Below, piece by piece: positions 1 to 6,792 of a DNA stretch of 9,343 nt. The notes beneath the pieces were generated by a model. It had not been told where the DNA came from. It worked only from the letters and a program-made list of their open reading frames with translations, and ran no database searches. Each line of letters begins with the position of its first letter. Positions within the stretch are counted from its first letter, which is position 1. The stretch is from assembly GCA_947305045.1 (NCBI GenBank), contig CAMZCW010000082.1, positions 1 through 9,343 on the forward strand, read 5' to 3'. Made by a program: the position numbers and the translations under genes. Origin of the DNA: an uncultured Bacteroidales bacterium (lineage in GTDB: Bacteria; Bacteroidota; Bacteroidia; Bacteroidales; UBA932).

Positions 1-424
1 CTTTGCTGCCGGCATTCAGAAGGAAAAGGAGGAGAAGAAGGTTCAGAACGGCCATTATCACAAGGGAGAGGGTTCGGGTTCTGGCCAGTTTTCTTTTTGC
101 GGTGGCCGCCGTTCCCTTTACGTAACCGTCCAGGACTCCGGAGGCAGAAATGCCATAGGGGGTCAGTCCATATTGGCTTTGCAGGGCATCGGCCTGCCCC
201 GTCAGGTTTCGTGCTCCTTCTTCCAAAGAAACTACGTAATTGTATGCTTTGCTGCTGGAGAGGGCTACTGTCCCGGCCACCGTGCTTCCGGTAATGGCCA
301 GAATGGCGACAAGCATATGCAGCGCCTGGGGAGAGAAACGGGAATACACGCCTTTGGCCACAAAGAACAGGGTCAAGGCAATCCCCAGCGAAATCAAAAA
401 CGCAATGGCAAGGTTAGCAAACAT
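1..424 (-). CDS. Three-helix membrane protein, partial (C-terminus beyond left edge)
   Basis: An open frame runs from an ATG at 424 to the left edge, giving 141 residues without a stop; the C-terminus lies outside the window. Three hydrophobic segments are visible, at about residues 4-23, 37-54 and 118-137. Between the second and third is a polar, Gly/Ser/Thr-rich stretch of about 60 residues, followed by a basic patch (AKRKLARTR) just before the third helix. An upstream in-frame stop shortly before the start, and no other ATG in between, support this start. The gene begins 23 bases after the stop of the mini-regulator gene on the same strand, so the two are probably co-transcribed. I do not recognise the family. 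The position suggests the inner-membrane partner or target of the membrane-bound HTH proteins encoded upstream, but that is inference only. Confidence 0.75.
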   Translation of the reverse strand, partial: MFANLAIAFLISLGIALTLFFVAKGVYSRFSPQALHMLVAILAITGSTVAGTVALSSSKAYNYVVSLEEGARNLTGQADALQSQYGLTPYGISASGVLDGYVKGTAATAKRKLARTRTLSLVIMAVLNLLLLLFLLNAGSK

Positions 425-447
425 GTATTTACCGATTACTACAGGCC

Positions 448-774
448 TTAAAATGGCAGGTTATAATTCTCCGGGAACTTTTTTTTGATGCGGTATCGCA
501 TGGTGTAAACGCTGGAAGGCTCCACGTGCATGATCAGAGACACTTCCTCCACGCTCTTTCCTTCCATGAACAAAAGCAGGTACTTCTTTTCCATGTTGGA
601 CAGGGGTTTTACGGCATCGTGAAAGATGGAGGGGTGTGAAGGAGGAACCTTGTCCGGAAGCTTGTCCTGCCTGCCGGCCCCCCTCCACTGGAGATAGTGT
701 ACAAGGACCGTTGCGAGAATGAGAATTCCCACGGCAAGGCTAAGCGACAGCAGCAAAATAATGGTCCCTTCCAT
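448..774 (-). CDS. Mini membrane-anchored HTH regulator (108 aa)
   Basis: This 108-residue protein has a single membrane helix at about residues 4-28, a proline-rich linker at about 39-48 and a C-terminal HTH-like domain at about 58-100. Basic residues after the helix predict the N-terminus outside and the HTH domain in the cytoplasm. The last 53 residues match the C-terminus of the 434-residue regulator encoded just upstream at 35 of 53 positions, including the shared HV-P-SVYTM and YRIKKK blocks and the final LPF. The domain resembles the LuxR-like DNA-binding end of Bacteroidota TPR regulators. It has no TPR or other sensory part, so it is either a reduced paralogue or a protein that senses through its membrane helix or a partner. 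The ATG at 774 lies four bases from a TACTTTTG promoter box, which argues for an independent transcript with almost no leader. Confidence 0.85.
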   Translation of the reverse strand: MEGTIILLLSLSLAVGILILATVLVHYLQWRGAGRQDKLPDKVPPSHPSIFHDAVKPLSNMEKKYLLLFMEGKSVEEVSLIMHVEPSSVYTMRYRIKKKFPENYNLPF

Positions 775-778
775 ATTG

Positions 779-809
779 CAAAAGTAGGAAAGGAGACACG
801 CCTTTCAAA
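779..809 (-). promoter_or_regulatory. Bacteroidota-type promoter of the mini-regulator gene
   Basis: On the minus strand TTTG (809-806) and TACTTTTG (786-779) are separated by exactly 19 bases. This fits the Bacteroidota TTTG / TAnnTTTG pattern without mismatch. The box ends four bases before the ATG at 774, so the transcript should be leaderless or nearly so. Confidence 0.75.
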
Positions 810-857
810 TAGACAAATCTAGACAAAAACGGTCCAGAAATAGAAAGATTTGTCTAT
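809..857. repeat. Operator-like 12-bp inverted repeat with extra half-site
   Basis: ATAGACAAATCT at 809-820 and its exact reverse complement AGATTTGTCTAT at 846-857 flank a 25-base spacer. A further AGACAAA at 821-827 repeats the one at 811-817 with a 10-base period, so three copies of the heptamer are present, one inverted. The inner arm shares one base with the -33 TTTG of the mini-regulator promoter. That is a usual place for a regulator site. The arms could also pair in RNA downstream of the 434-residue gene, but they are AT-rich with a long loop and no T-run, so a terminator is less likely. Confidence 0.6.
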
Positions 858-863
858 GTGTTG

Positions 864-2168
864 TTAAAATGGAAGAGGGAAAGAATCAGGATACTTCTTT
901 TTGATGCGATATTTCATCGTATACACGCTTGCCGGGGCCACGTGCATGGTTTCGGCTATTTCCTCCGTGGACTTTCCGGACATAAAGAGCAGAATATATT
1001 TACGCTCTACGGCGGAAAGGGGCTTTTGGGCCGATGCGTAAATCTTGCTGACGGCGTCGGCTGATACTTTCTCGGTAAGGACACGGATGTCGGCATCTGT
1101 CTCCACCAGCGCCTCCACGGCGGCGGTGTATCGGCCTTCTTCCTTGCTGCGGATAAGCAGCCGGTAGTAAAGGGTCAGGGCAATGAACAGCAGCGACAGG
1201 ATGCCCAGAGAAACGGCCCAGCCGCGCACCTTCGCAAGCCGCGCCTTCACTTGGGCTACGTTGTATTTGGCTTCTACCTCCCTCACGGCAGCGTTGCGCT
1301 GGACACCAAAGCGAACCCCATCGTTGCGCGCCTTAAGCATCTCGTACTCAAGCGCTTTCTCATAATTGCCATGGTCCGAATAGAACGCCACAAAAAAGGC
1401 GTAGGCCTCGCTTCTTTCCGTAATAACGGTGTTAGGACTCACGGCTTCTACGCTGTCAATGAGGGCCAGAACGTGGTTCATTTCCTCCACCGCCTCCTTA
1501 TTTTTCCCGTCATAGTACAGGAGCCAGGCCCTCAGGTCCCTTACGGAGATATCTATTTGCTGGTGCTCAAAAGGCAGCATATGGGTGGCCTCACGGTTGG
1601 CTTTATCGGTCAAATCCAGATATTTGGCAATAGAATCCCGCATCGGCGGATCACAGTAAAGGTCATAGCTCACGGCTACATTGTAGTAATTCCACGCAGT
1701 AATAATGGATTGCCTCCTGTAGTCCTCCTGGCTCATCTGCTCCTGATAGTCAATGGCACGCCGAAGGGCCGCGAACAAGGTCTCCCGTGTGGTGTCCAGG
1801 CCGTCTTGTTCGTACAGCACCGCATAGTATGTGCCCAGGACCGAGTAATAACTATACCCCGCGCCTAAGCTTTCCGGGTGCTCCCCGGACAAGCGCTCCA
1901 TCCGGTCCAGGATACGGCGCAAGCCCAGCGTGTCCCGCTGGTCCAGGTAGTTGGTAGCCATCTCATACAGGCCGCAGGCTTCCATGTCGTAGTCTCCCTT
2001 TGCATGGCAGTCATCGGCAAATTTCAAAAATAGCGCGTGCGCCTTCTCAGGAGACTCTTTCATGGCCAGGTTGTGTATTTGGCCCCTGACTACATAGAGA
2101 TCCTTCTCCTGTGTTCCGCAGGAAACGAGGAAGAGCATGAGCGCTATCAGTTTACCTGGCCGTTTCAT
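864..2168 (-). CDS. Lipoprotein TPR sensor-regulator with C-terminal HTH
   Basis: The 434-residue protein starts with a lipoprotein signal peptide (lipobox LVSC, Cys17). A long helical region with many Ala/Leu/Tyr residues, typical of TPR-like repeats, follows to about residue 300. A membrane helix lies at about 316-335 and an HTH-like domain at about 385-430. The order predicts an N-terminal sensory part in the periplasm and a DNA-binding end in the cytoplasm, as in one-piece transmembrane regulators common in Bacteroidota. The C-terminus is paralogous to the 108-residue protein encoded next. The ATG at 2168 lies four bases after the stop of the nucleotidase gene, so translation is probably coupled and the two functions linked. 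The helical repeats were judged from composition and spacing, not from a profile search. The ligand and target genes are unknown; the nucleotidase operon and the divergent barrel gene are natural candidates. Confidence 0.85.
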   Translation of the reverse strand: MKRPGKLIALMLFLVSCGTQEKDLYVVRGQIHNLAMKESPEKAHALFLKFADDCHAKGDYDMEACGLYEMATNYLDQRDTLGLRRILDRMERLSGEHPESLGAGYSYYSVLGTYYAVLYEQDGLDTTRETLFAALRRAIDYQEQMSQEDYRRQSIITAWNYYNVAVSYDLYCDPPMRDSIAKYLDLTDKANREATHMLPFEHQQIDISVRDLRAWLLYYDGKNKEAVEEMNHVLALIDSVEAVSPNTVITERSEAYAFFVAFYSDHGNYEKALEYEMLKARNDGVRFGVQRNAAVREVEAKYNVAQVKARLAKVRGWAVSLGILSLLFIALTLYYRLLIRSKEEGRYTAAVEALVETDADIRVLTEKVSADAVSKIYASAQKPLSAVERKYILLFMSGKSTEEIAETMHVAPASVYTMKYRIKKKYPDSFPLPF

Positions 2169-2172
2169 GGTT

Positions 2173-3909
2173 TTACTCGTGGAAATAGGGATGCAGGTCT
2201 ATGTACAGGAGGCCGCCGGAGACGGTGGCCTCTTTTCGCAGGACCTGGAGGGCGGCCTCGCATTCCGTCTGCGTGCTACTCACCAGGCGGGAGGTGTTGT
2301 TCCAGGCTACCAGGGGATTCGGGGTGCCCGTGCTGTAGTCCGTGCGCACGGTGGTGGCCAGGTACTCGCTGGCAACCAGAGTTACCGGGCGTGATGCCCA
2401 GTCGGCCTGCCACTGGCTGTTCTCATACAAAACCACACCGTCTTTCTCCAGCTTCTGCACCCGGCTGCCGGAGTAATAACAGTCTATCCCCACTTCACAG
2501 GAGAAGAGCGCCTGCCCGCCCTGGGTGAGCGCGTATTCAAAGACCTTCAGCAGTTCCGCGTACGTGAGGTTGTACACGTAAACCTTGTTGTTGAAAGGGA
2601 ACATCTCATGTACATTGGCGGCCGTGATGCTCCTGCCGGACTGCCCGTTCAGCGGGAAAGCGGTACGGATGCCGCCACTGTTGACAAAGGCGATATCGGC
2701 CCCGCCGGCCCGGCGAAGCAGGTCGCACATCCAGTTGCCCATGGCCGATGACCGCCCGCCGCTGCCGGAAAGCGCATACGTGGTCGCGCCAACCTTGATG
2801 TACCCCAGCACCTCCTGCTGCGCCTGCGCCGTGCGCGCAAGGGCCTCGTCCGACACCGCAACAATATCGGCCGAAAGCTCCGAGGAGAACCGGGCCAGGT
2901 TGCGCGTATCATCCACCGTCACCGAGACAAGACGATCCACGGACCGGAACGTCGTTTTCCCGGACGCATCCACGTTAAATACCAGCCGCCCGGAGGCATA
3001 ATGCTCCCCATGACGGCCGCCCTGCAAATACGGCAGCCCCCACTGGGTCGTTCCAACGCGGGTGGCGTGCGAATGCCCTCCCAGCACCAGGTCGATAACG
3101 CTGTCCTGCCCCAACTGGGGAGCCACATCGGCCGCGTCGCCATGCACCAGCATGACGGTAGCGTCACAGGCGCCGGAGGATTCCAGCTCCTGCGCCAAAC
3201 GGCCGGCAAGGGCATAATCGGCCCGGATGGAATAGCCTTTTCCGGTAAACTGCGAGGCCATGATGCTGCCGGCATAATTGACAGCAAAGCCAATGATGCC
3301 AATCTTGACCGGAACCACTTTCCCGCTGGAGTTTACGGCCGATTTTTCCACAATCACATAGTCCTTGGTCAGGCTTGTCCGCTGCCCGTCCCGGTAAAGG
3401 TTGGCGCAGACCACCGGGACGCTTCCTGGATAATGCTGCCCCTGCCACTCATAAGCGGGAAGGGTGGCGTCCTCCTCGATCATGTTCTCTATGCCCCAGT
3501 CAAATTCATGGTTGCCAAGGGCTACGGCGTCGTATCCCATCCGGTCCAGGGAAACATAGACCGGCCATCCGTCCAGCAGGTTGGACACGCTGGCGCCCTG
3601 GTAGAGGTCTCCGCCGTCTACCAGCAGAAGCCGGCTCCGGTCTGTGCCCCGCAGGTCGTCCGCTTTGTCGGCGATATAGGCCAGGCGATAGTGGACGGCG
3701 TTGTCCGTATAGGTGATATAGCCATGCAAATCCGTGGTTTGGAGCAGGGGAAGGTAGTAGTCTCCGGATGGGGGCGTTTCCGGTGTGGGACTGGGGGCGG
3801 GGGGTGTGCCGCCTCCGGAAGGCGGGAGGAGCGGAGACGGCGGATCCGCCTTCTGGCACGCAGCCAAAAGAACAAGGACCGCCAGCGATATGACACTACG
3901 CCACTTCAT
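2173..3909 (-). CDS. Lipoprotein 5'-nucleotidase / UshA-family metallophosphoesterase
   Basis: This 578-residue protein should hydrolyse nucleotides or related phosphoesters outside the inner membrane. A lipoprotein signal (lipobox LAAC, Cys18) is followed by a proline-rich linker at about residues 22-48. The metallophosphoesterase domain shows TDLHG (Asp60, His62), VDGGD (Asp101), GNHE (132-135), His256 in LVHGD and GGHSH (277-281), the full set of dinuclear-metal ligands. The C-terminal 5'-nucleotidase domain has NSGGIRT (410-416) with its substrate-binding Asn and Arg, and FPFNNKV (437-443). Length is normal for the family. The frame is open for 20 more codons upstream, but the ATG at 3909 is preferred: it places the signal peptide at the N-terminus and lies just downstream of a promoter box that the longer form would contain. 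It heads the operon with the TPR regulator. The exact substrate cannot be told from sequence. Confidence 0.93.
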   Translation of the reverse strand: MKWRSVISLAVLVLLAACQKADPPSPLLPPSGGGTPPAPSPTPETPPSGDYYLPLLQTTDLHGYITYTDNAVHYRLAYIADKADDLRGTDRSRLLLVDGGDLYQGASVSNLLDGWPVYVSLDRMGYDAVALGNHEFDWGIENMIEEDATLPAYEWQGQHYPGSVPVVCANLYRDGQRTSLTKDYVIVEKSAVNSSGKVVPVKIGIIGFAVNYAGSIMASQFTGKGYSIRADYALAGRLAQELESSGACDATVMLVHGDAADVAPQLGQDSVIDLVLGGHSHATRVGTTQWGLPYLQGGRHGEHYASGRLVFNVDASGKTTFRSVDRLVSVTVDDTRNLARFSSELSADIVAVSDEALARTAQAQQEVLGYIKVGATTYALSGSGGRSSAMGNWMCDLLRRAGGADIAFVNSGGIRTAFPLNGQSGRSITAANVHEMFPFNNKVYVYNLTYAELLKVFEYALTQGGQALFSCEVGIDCYYSGSRVQKLEKDGVVLYENSQWQADWASRPVTLVASEYLATTVRTDYSTGTPNPLVAWNNTSRLVSSTQTECEAALQVLRKEATVSGGLLYIDLHPYFHE

Positions 3910-3918
3910 TATTCCTTG

Positions 3919-3949
3919 CGAAAATACAAAACAAGTTTCTCTGTTGCAA
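3919..3949 (-). promoter_or_regulatory. Promoter of the nucleotidase operon
   Basis: On the minus strand TTG (3949-3947) and TATTTTCG (3926-3919) are separated by 20 bases. The second box has one mismatch to TAnnTTTG. It ends nine bases before the preferred ATG at 3909, which supports that start over the upstream extension of the frame. Confidence 0.6.
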
Positions 3950-3977
3950 TAGAATCCCCGGAAAATCACTATCTTTG
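3944..3977 (+). promoter_or_regulatory. Promoter of the outer-membrane barrel gene
   Basis: TATCTTTG at 3970-3977 is a perfect match to the Bacteroidota -7 box TAnnTTTG and lies six bases before the ATG at 3984. The best upstream element is TTG at 3944-3946, at a long spacing of 23 bases, so the -33 assignment is weak. That TTG belongs to the palindrome TTGCAA (3944-3949), whose other strand carries the -33 TTG of the divergent nucleotidase promoter. Confidence 0.65.
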
Positions 3978-3983
3978 CATTCT

Positions 3984-5801
3984 ATGAACAAGGTTCGGCA
4001 TATCTGCGTGTTTGCGCTGCTGCTGGTGGCGGCCGGGACGGCCCGTGCCCAGCAGTGGTACGGAAACGTGGACGGCGCCGGCGGATTCGGCTGGATGAAA
4101 AGCCTCCGCGGAGAACTGCTGGAAGGCCAGAACCCCAATATTATCCACTGGCTGGGAGAAGGAAATGTGGGCTTTGGATACAAAAGTCCCAAATTCCAGT
4201 GGAGCTCCAAACTGAAGGTGAACTATGAGCCCAAAACCGCAGAGCGGTATCGCGTAGAGGCAAAGGGCAAGGACGAAAAAGACCTGAGCCTGCGGGCCCT
4301 CATCAAATCCACCGACACCCGGCCCCTGGATCTGGGCTTCCGGACGGATTTCACCTGGACGCCCGCCACCCAAAAGCGCTACGACGCCTGGTTCAACTTC
4401 CGCTATCAGGACGACGACGACGACGCAGAAACCGTCAACGCCACCATCCAGTCGGCAGATTACACGGAGGAATGGGCCATCCGCAAACGCCTCACCTTCA
4501 CGAGCGGCTTCAAGACCTCCCATGCGCTAGGTCGCAGAACCCTGCAAAGCAGCATCACCGCAGAATACAAATCGGACAGCCGCTTTAATCAGTGGAACAC
4601 AATGGGGGCCAAGGGAAGCGAGATCTGGGACTCCGACGATCCTGCCAAAACAAACTTATGGGCCAAGATTTACAAGCTTACGCCCTTCTCCGGCCACATA
4701 TCGGCAGATGCCGTCGTACACCTGCGGGACACCGTTCTTAAGACCCGCCACAAACTCATTCTGGACCCGGGACTCCGCCTCAACGCCAAATACACCTACG
4801 ACGAAAACAGCGGAGCAACCCTGATTAATCCCCTGTCGGAGAAAAACAGCGTGTGGAGAGACTCCACCAGCATAAGGGAAGAGTTCCTCTTCTTTACCTC
4901 GGAGATAGAGCCCTATATAGCGGCAGACTACACTTGGGGGCCAATAAGGGTAAAGGCAGATTATGGCCTGCAGGTATATCTTCGCCAACTGCAGACAGAA
5001 AAACACCAAGACACGCCTTTTACGGCTGTTCCGCACGTGGTGGGCAAGTCGTCTTTCATGTGGAAAATCCATCCTTCCCATGAGCTGGGCCTTTCCCATG
5101 AGCGCACGGTGAAGCATCCCACCTACCTGCAAACCTGCTCCTTCGAGCGTCCTGGTGCCTTCATCAACCAAATCTGGCGGGGTAACCCGGAGCTAAAATC
5201 CAACACTTCCTCCACCTTCAGCATAGACTACAAATTCCGCTACAAGCGGTTCTCGGCCAGCTCTTCCACCTTCTACACCCGCAAGCTCAACGAGGTGGAC
5301 CAAACCTTCCGGATGGAAAAAATAGACGAACGCGAGTACAAGGTGTTCACCTGGATGAACTCCTCCAACAGCCACGTCATGGGCATGAACAACACGCTCT
5401 CCTGGGCCAGTAAATGGGTCGATGCCAACCTGAACATCAAGTACACCCACACCTACCGTATCGCCACGCTGGAGAACAAAAAGCAGAACACGGACGACTG
5501 GCGCATCAAGGCAGACTTCCTGGTCAAACTGGGTAGCGGCTGGAGCATCGGGGCCGACATGAACTACAAGAACCCCACCATGACCCTGCACACCCTGGTC
5601 ACGGCCTACTGGACCCTAAATGCCCGCGTGCAGAAAAAGTTCAAGAACTTCACCGTTTACTTCCAGGGCAAGGACCTGCTGGAACACATGCAGAAGAACC
5701 AGTACACATCTGTGTACGGAGACGAGGTCTGGGTAGAGCAAATCTACCAGAACCGCCGCCTCCTCATTCTGGGCTTCAACTGGAATTTCCGGCTCAATTA
5801 G
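3984..5801 (+). CDS. Outer-membrane beta-barrel protein, TonB-receptor-like barrel without plug
   Basis: The 605-residue protein has a signal peptide with a likely cleavage after Ala22 (TARA|QQ). The rest is made of alternating polar and aromatic strands typical of a large outer-membrane barrel. Residues 398-420 carry a GNPELKSN segment and a following strand that match the GNP-L-P block of TonB-dependent-receptor barrels of the OMP_b-brl type. GKDLLEH (562-568) and the final strand ending FNWNFRLN fit the last barrel strands of that group. No N-terminal plug domain, TonB box or carboxypeptidase-like domain is visible, so active TonB-driven uptake is doubtful. An Asp-rich turn lies at 143-147. 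The frame extends to a TTG at 3975, but that codon lies inside the promoter box, so the ATG at 3984 is used. The divergent placement suggests shared control with the nucleotidase. A transport or structural role is inferred. Confidence 0.85.
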   Translation: MNKVRHICVFALLLVAAGTARAQQWYGNVDGAGGFGWMKSLRGELLEGQNPNIIHWLGEGNVGFGYKSPKFQWSSKLKVNYEPKTAERYRVEAKGKDEKDLSLRALIKSTDTRPLDLGFRTDFTWTPATQKRYDAWFNFRYQDDDDDAETVNATIQSADYTEEWAIRKRLTFTSGFKTSHALGRRTLQSSITAEYKSDSRFNQWNTMGAKGSEIWDSDDPAKTNLWAKIYKLTPFSGHISADAVVHLRDTVLKTRHKLILDPGLRLNAKYTYDENSGATLINPLSEKNSVWRDSTSIREEFLFFTSEIEPYIAADYTWGPIRVKADYGLQVYLRQLQTEKHQDTPFTAVPHVVGKSSFMWKIHPSHELGLSHERTVKHPTYLQTCSFERPGAFINQIWRGNPELKSNTSSTFSIDYKFRYKRFSASSSTFYTRKLNEVDQTFRMEKIDEREYKVFTWMNSSNSHVMGMNNTLSWASKWVDANLNIKYTHTYRIATLENKKQNTDDWRIKADFLVKLGSGWSIGADMNYKNPTMTLHTLVTAYWTLNARVQKKFKNFTVYFQGKDLLEHMQKNQYTSVYGDEVWVEQIYQNRRLLILGFNWNFRLN

Positions 5802-5941
5802 AAGGACTCGCTGCTGGATAACTTTTGCTATGCCTTGAAGAACATGCCGGAGATGGAGGAACGGCCGGCGAGAAGGTATCTCGGGTCTTCGAGTTCACAG
5901 GCTTGCCTCTTGAGGAAGTGACTGCACTACAGGAAGGCTGA
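5802..5941 (+). pseudogene. Relic of an Rpn / PD-(D/E)XK family nuclease-transposase gene
   Basis: Reading from 5802, one frame encodes KDSLLDNFCYALKNMPEMEE followed by RPA. This closely resembles the FCYAL-NM-ERP segment of the Bacteroidota Rpn family (recombination-promoting nuclease, putative transposase). The match breaks at about 5870. From there a different frame reads EKVSRVFEFTGLPLEEVTAL and stops at 5941, resembling the family's usual C-terminal end (TGL-EEV-AL). The piece between these segments, normally many tens of residues, is missing, as is the whole catalytic N-terminal part. It is therefore an internally deleted, frameshifted remnant that begins immediately after the stop codon of the barrel gene. 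The family assignment rests on recognised motifs, not on a search. Confidence 0.65.
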
Positions 5942-5980
5942 CGCTGGCTGAAATGCGAGTGTTTGAATATCAATACGTTA

Positions 5981-6020
5981 AGTAAACGGACGGGGTTAGG
6001 AATGGGCCCCGTCCGTTACT
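5981..6020. terminator. GC-rich hairpin between convergent genes
   Basis: AACGGACGGGG (5985-5995) pairs perfectly with CCCCGTCCGTT (6007-6017) around an 11-base loop. Three further pairs form beyond one bulged A, for 14 in all. It lies between the plus-strand barrel gene and the minus-strand gene ending at 6059, so it probably stops transcription from both sides. There is no T-run on either strand, so termination efficiency is uncertain. Confidence 0.65.
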
Positions 6021-6058
6021 GTATCGTGCTGAAAACCAGGTGTTTCTGTAACAGGGGT

Positions 6059-6673
6059 TTATTCGCGGATTCTCTTCCACGTCATTTGCGGAATCTCCAG
6101 GGACAGATTTTGAAGGACCATCGTGGAATCTGTCCGTTCCACAATCCGGTAATTCCCTTCCAGAAGCACGTCAAAAGCATCGTCATAAAAGTCGATGAAG
6201 TAATGCTCCATCATCCACTTGCCTTTCTTTACGTCTTCATTGCCGGGGAAATCCCTCTTCCACTGAGCAACAACCCGCTTTTTGTAATCCCCGTGGTCAG
6301 ATAATTCCCGCGTACTGTACGGTTCATCCAGCCGGGCCGAAACGCTTATTGCTGGCTTTCCACACTGCTTTACCACAAGTGTTGAATCAGTCAGAGAAAC
6401 GCTAACCCCAACGGTTTTCCTTCCTTTCACAAGGAAATAATATCCGCCTGTTGCCCGGAAAGTACCCCAGAACTGGCTGCCCTCGCCGTAGGAAACGGCC
6501 TGCATACGATGGGCAAGTGACAGCTCCGCCTTCCCGGAGTTGCCGGAAGTGAAAGTCAGGACAAGTTCGGAGCCGTCACTTCCCTCATAAACTAACCATT
6601 CACCGGTCAAACCTTGCGCAAAGACTTGACTGGTAAAAAGAACGGTACAGGCAAAAAGGAGAAAGCGGCGCAT
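6059..6673 (-). CDS. Small secreted protein of unknown function (possibly lipocalin-like)
   Basis: The 204-residue product has a clear signal peptide (MRRFLLFACTV...) with a probable cleavage after Ala19 (VFA|QG) and no further membrane segment. It should therefore be periplasmic or outer-membrane associated. The mature part opens with LTGEWLVYEGSDGSELVLTF and continues as alternating strands up to about residue 110, ending in a charged, aromatic C-terminal half. The G-x-W near the start of a beta-rich domain recalls small lipocalin-like proteins of Bacteroidota, but this is weak and no family can be named. The frame extends one codon to a TTG; the ATG at 6673 is the natural start. It is separated from the cassette upstream by 119 bases holding a gene relic, and I see no convincing promoter. 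One Cys remains in the mature protein. Confidence 0.75.
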   Translation of the reverse strand: MRRFLLFACTVLFTSQVFAQGLTGEWLVYEGSDGSELVLTFTSGNSGKAELSLAHRMQAVSYGEGSQFWGTFRATGGYYFLVKGRKTVGVSVSLTDSTLVVKQCGKPAISVSARLDEPYSTRELSDHGDYKKRVVAQWKRDFPGNEDVKKGKWMMEHYFIDFYDDAFDVLLEGNYRIVERTDSTMVLQNLSLEIPQMTWKRIRE

Positions 6674-6682
6674 CAATAATTG

Positions 6683-6763
6683 TTATTTGACAATCTCTAT
6701 GTAGTCCAGAATAGAAATCTTCCAACGGACGATTGATAGTGCATCCTAACGCTGGATAACCTC
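6683..6763 (-). pseudogene. Stop-interrupted C-terminal relic resembling the 178-residue CxxC gene
   Basis: The minus strand from 6763 to 6683 reads EVIQR, stop, DALSIVRWKISILDYIEIVK, stop. The intact gene at 8600-8064 ends EIVINNDALQSIPDYIDII. The two tails align over E-(I/V)-(V/I), DAL and (S)I-DYI-(D/E)I, and 18 of 24 bases agree over the last aligned block. The relic has a stop codon and a seven-residue insertion. Further stops occur upstream, and no more of the gene is recognisable before the next coding region. It is most simply the decayed tail of a paralogue. A chance match over so short a stretch cannot be excluded. Confidence 0.45.
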
Positions 6764-6792
6764 TTAACTTGACTGTCACTTAGTTTGGGAAC

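Noticed and set aside
1251..1868. 205-residue plus-strand open frame opposite the TPR regulator
   Set aside because: Shadow of the minus-strand gene, which has a lipobox, membrane helix and HTH domain in its own frame.
3910..3969. Twenty-codon N-terminal extension of the nucleotidase
   Set aside because: It would place the lipoprotein signal inside the protein and run through the promoter box; the ATG at 3909 explains both.
3001..3987. Long plus-strand open frame opposite the nucleotidase gene
   Set aside because: It is antisense to a gene with a complete set of catalytic motifs, has no recognisable domain, and arises from the GC-rich codon pattern of the real gene.
5963..6304. Plus-strand 113-residue open frame
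   Set aside because: It runs through the hairpin and then antisense to the secreted-protein gene, with no family features.
6674..6720. Possible promoter for the secreted-protein gene
   Set aside because: No TAnnTTTG-like box with a plausible upstream TTG could be placed; the sequence is better explained as a gene relic.
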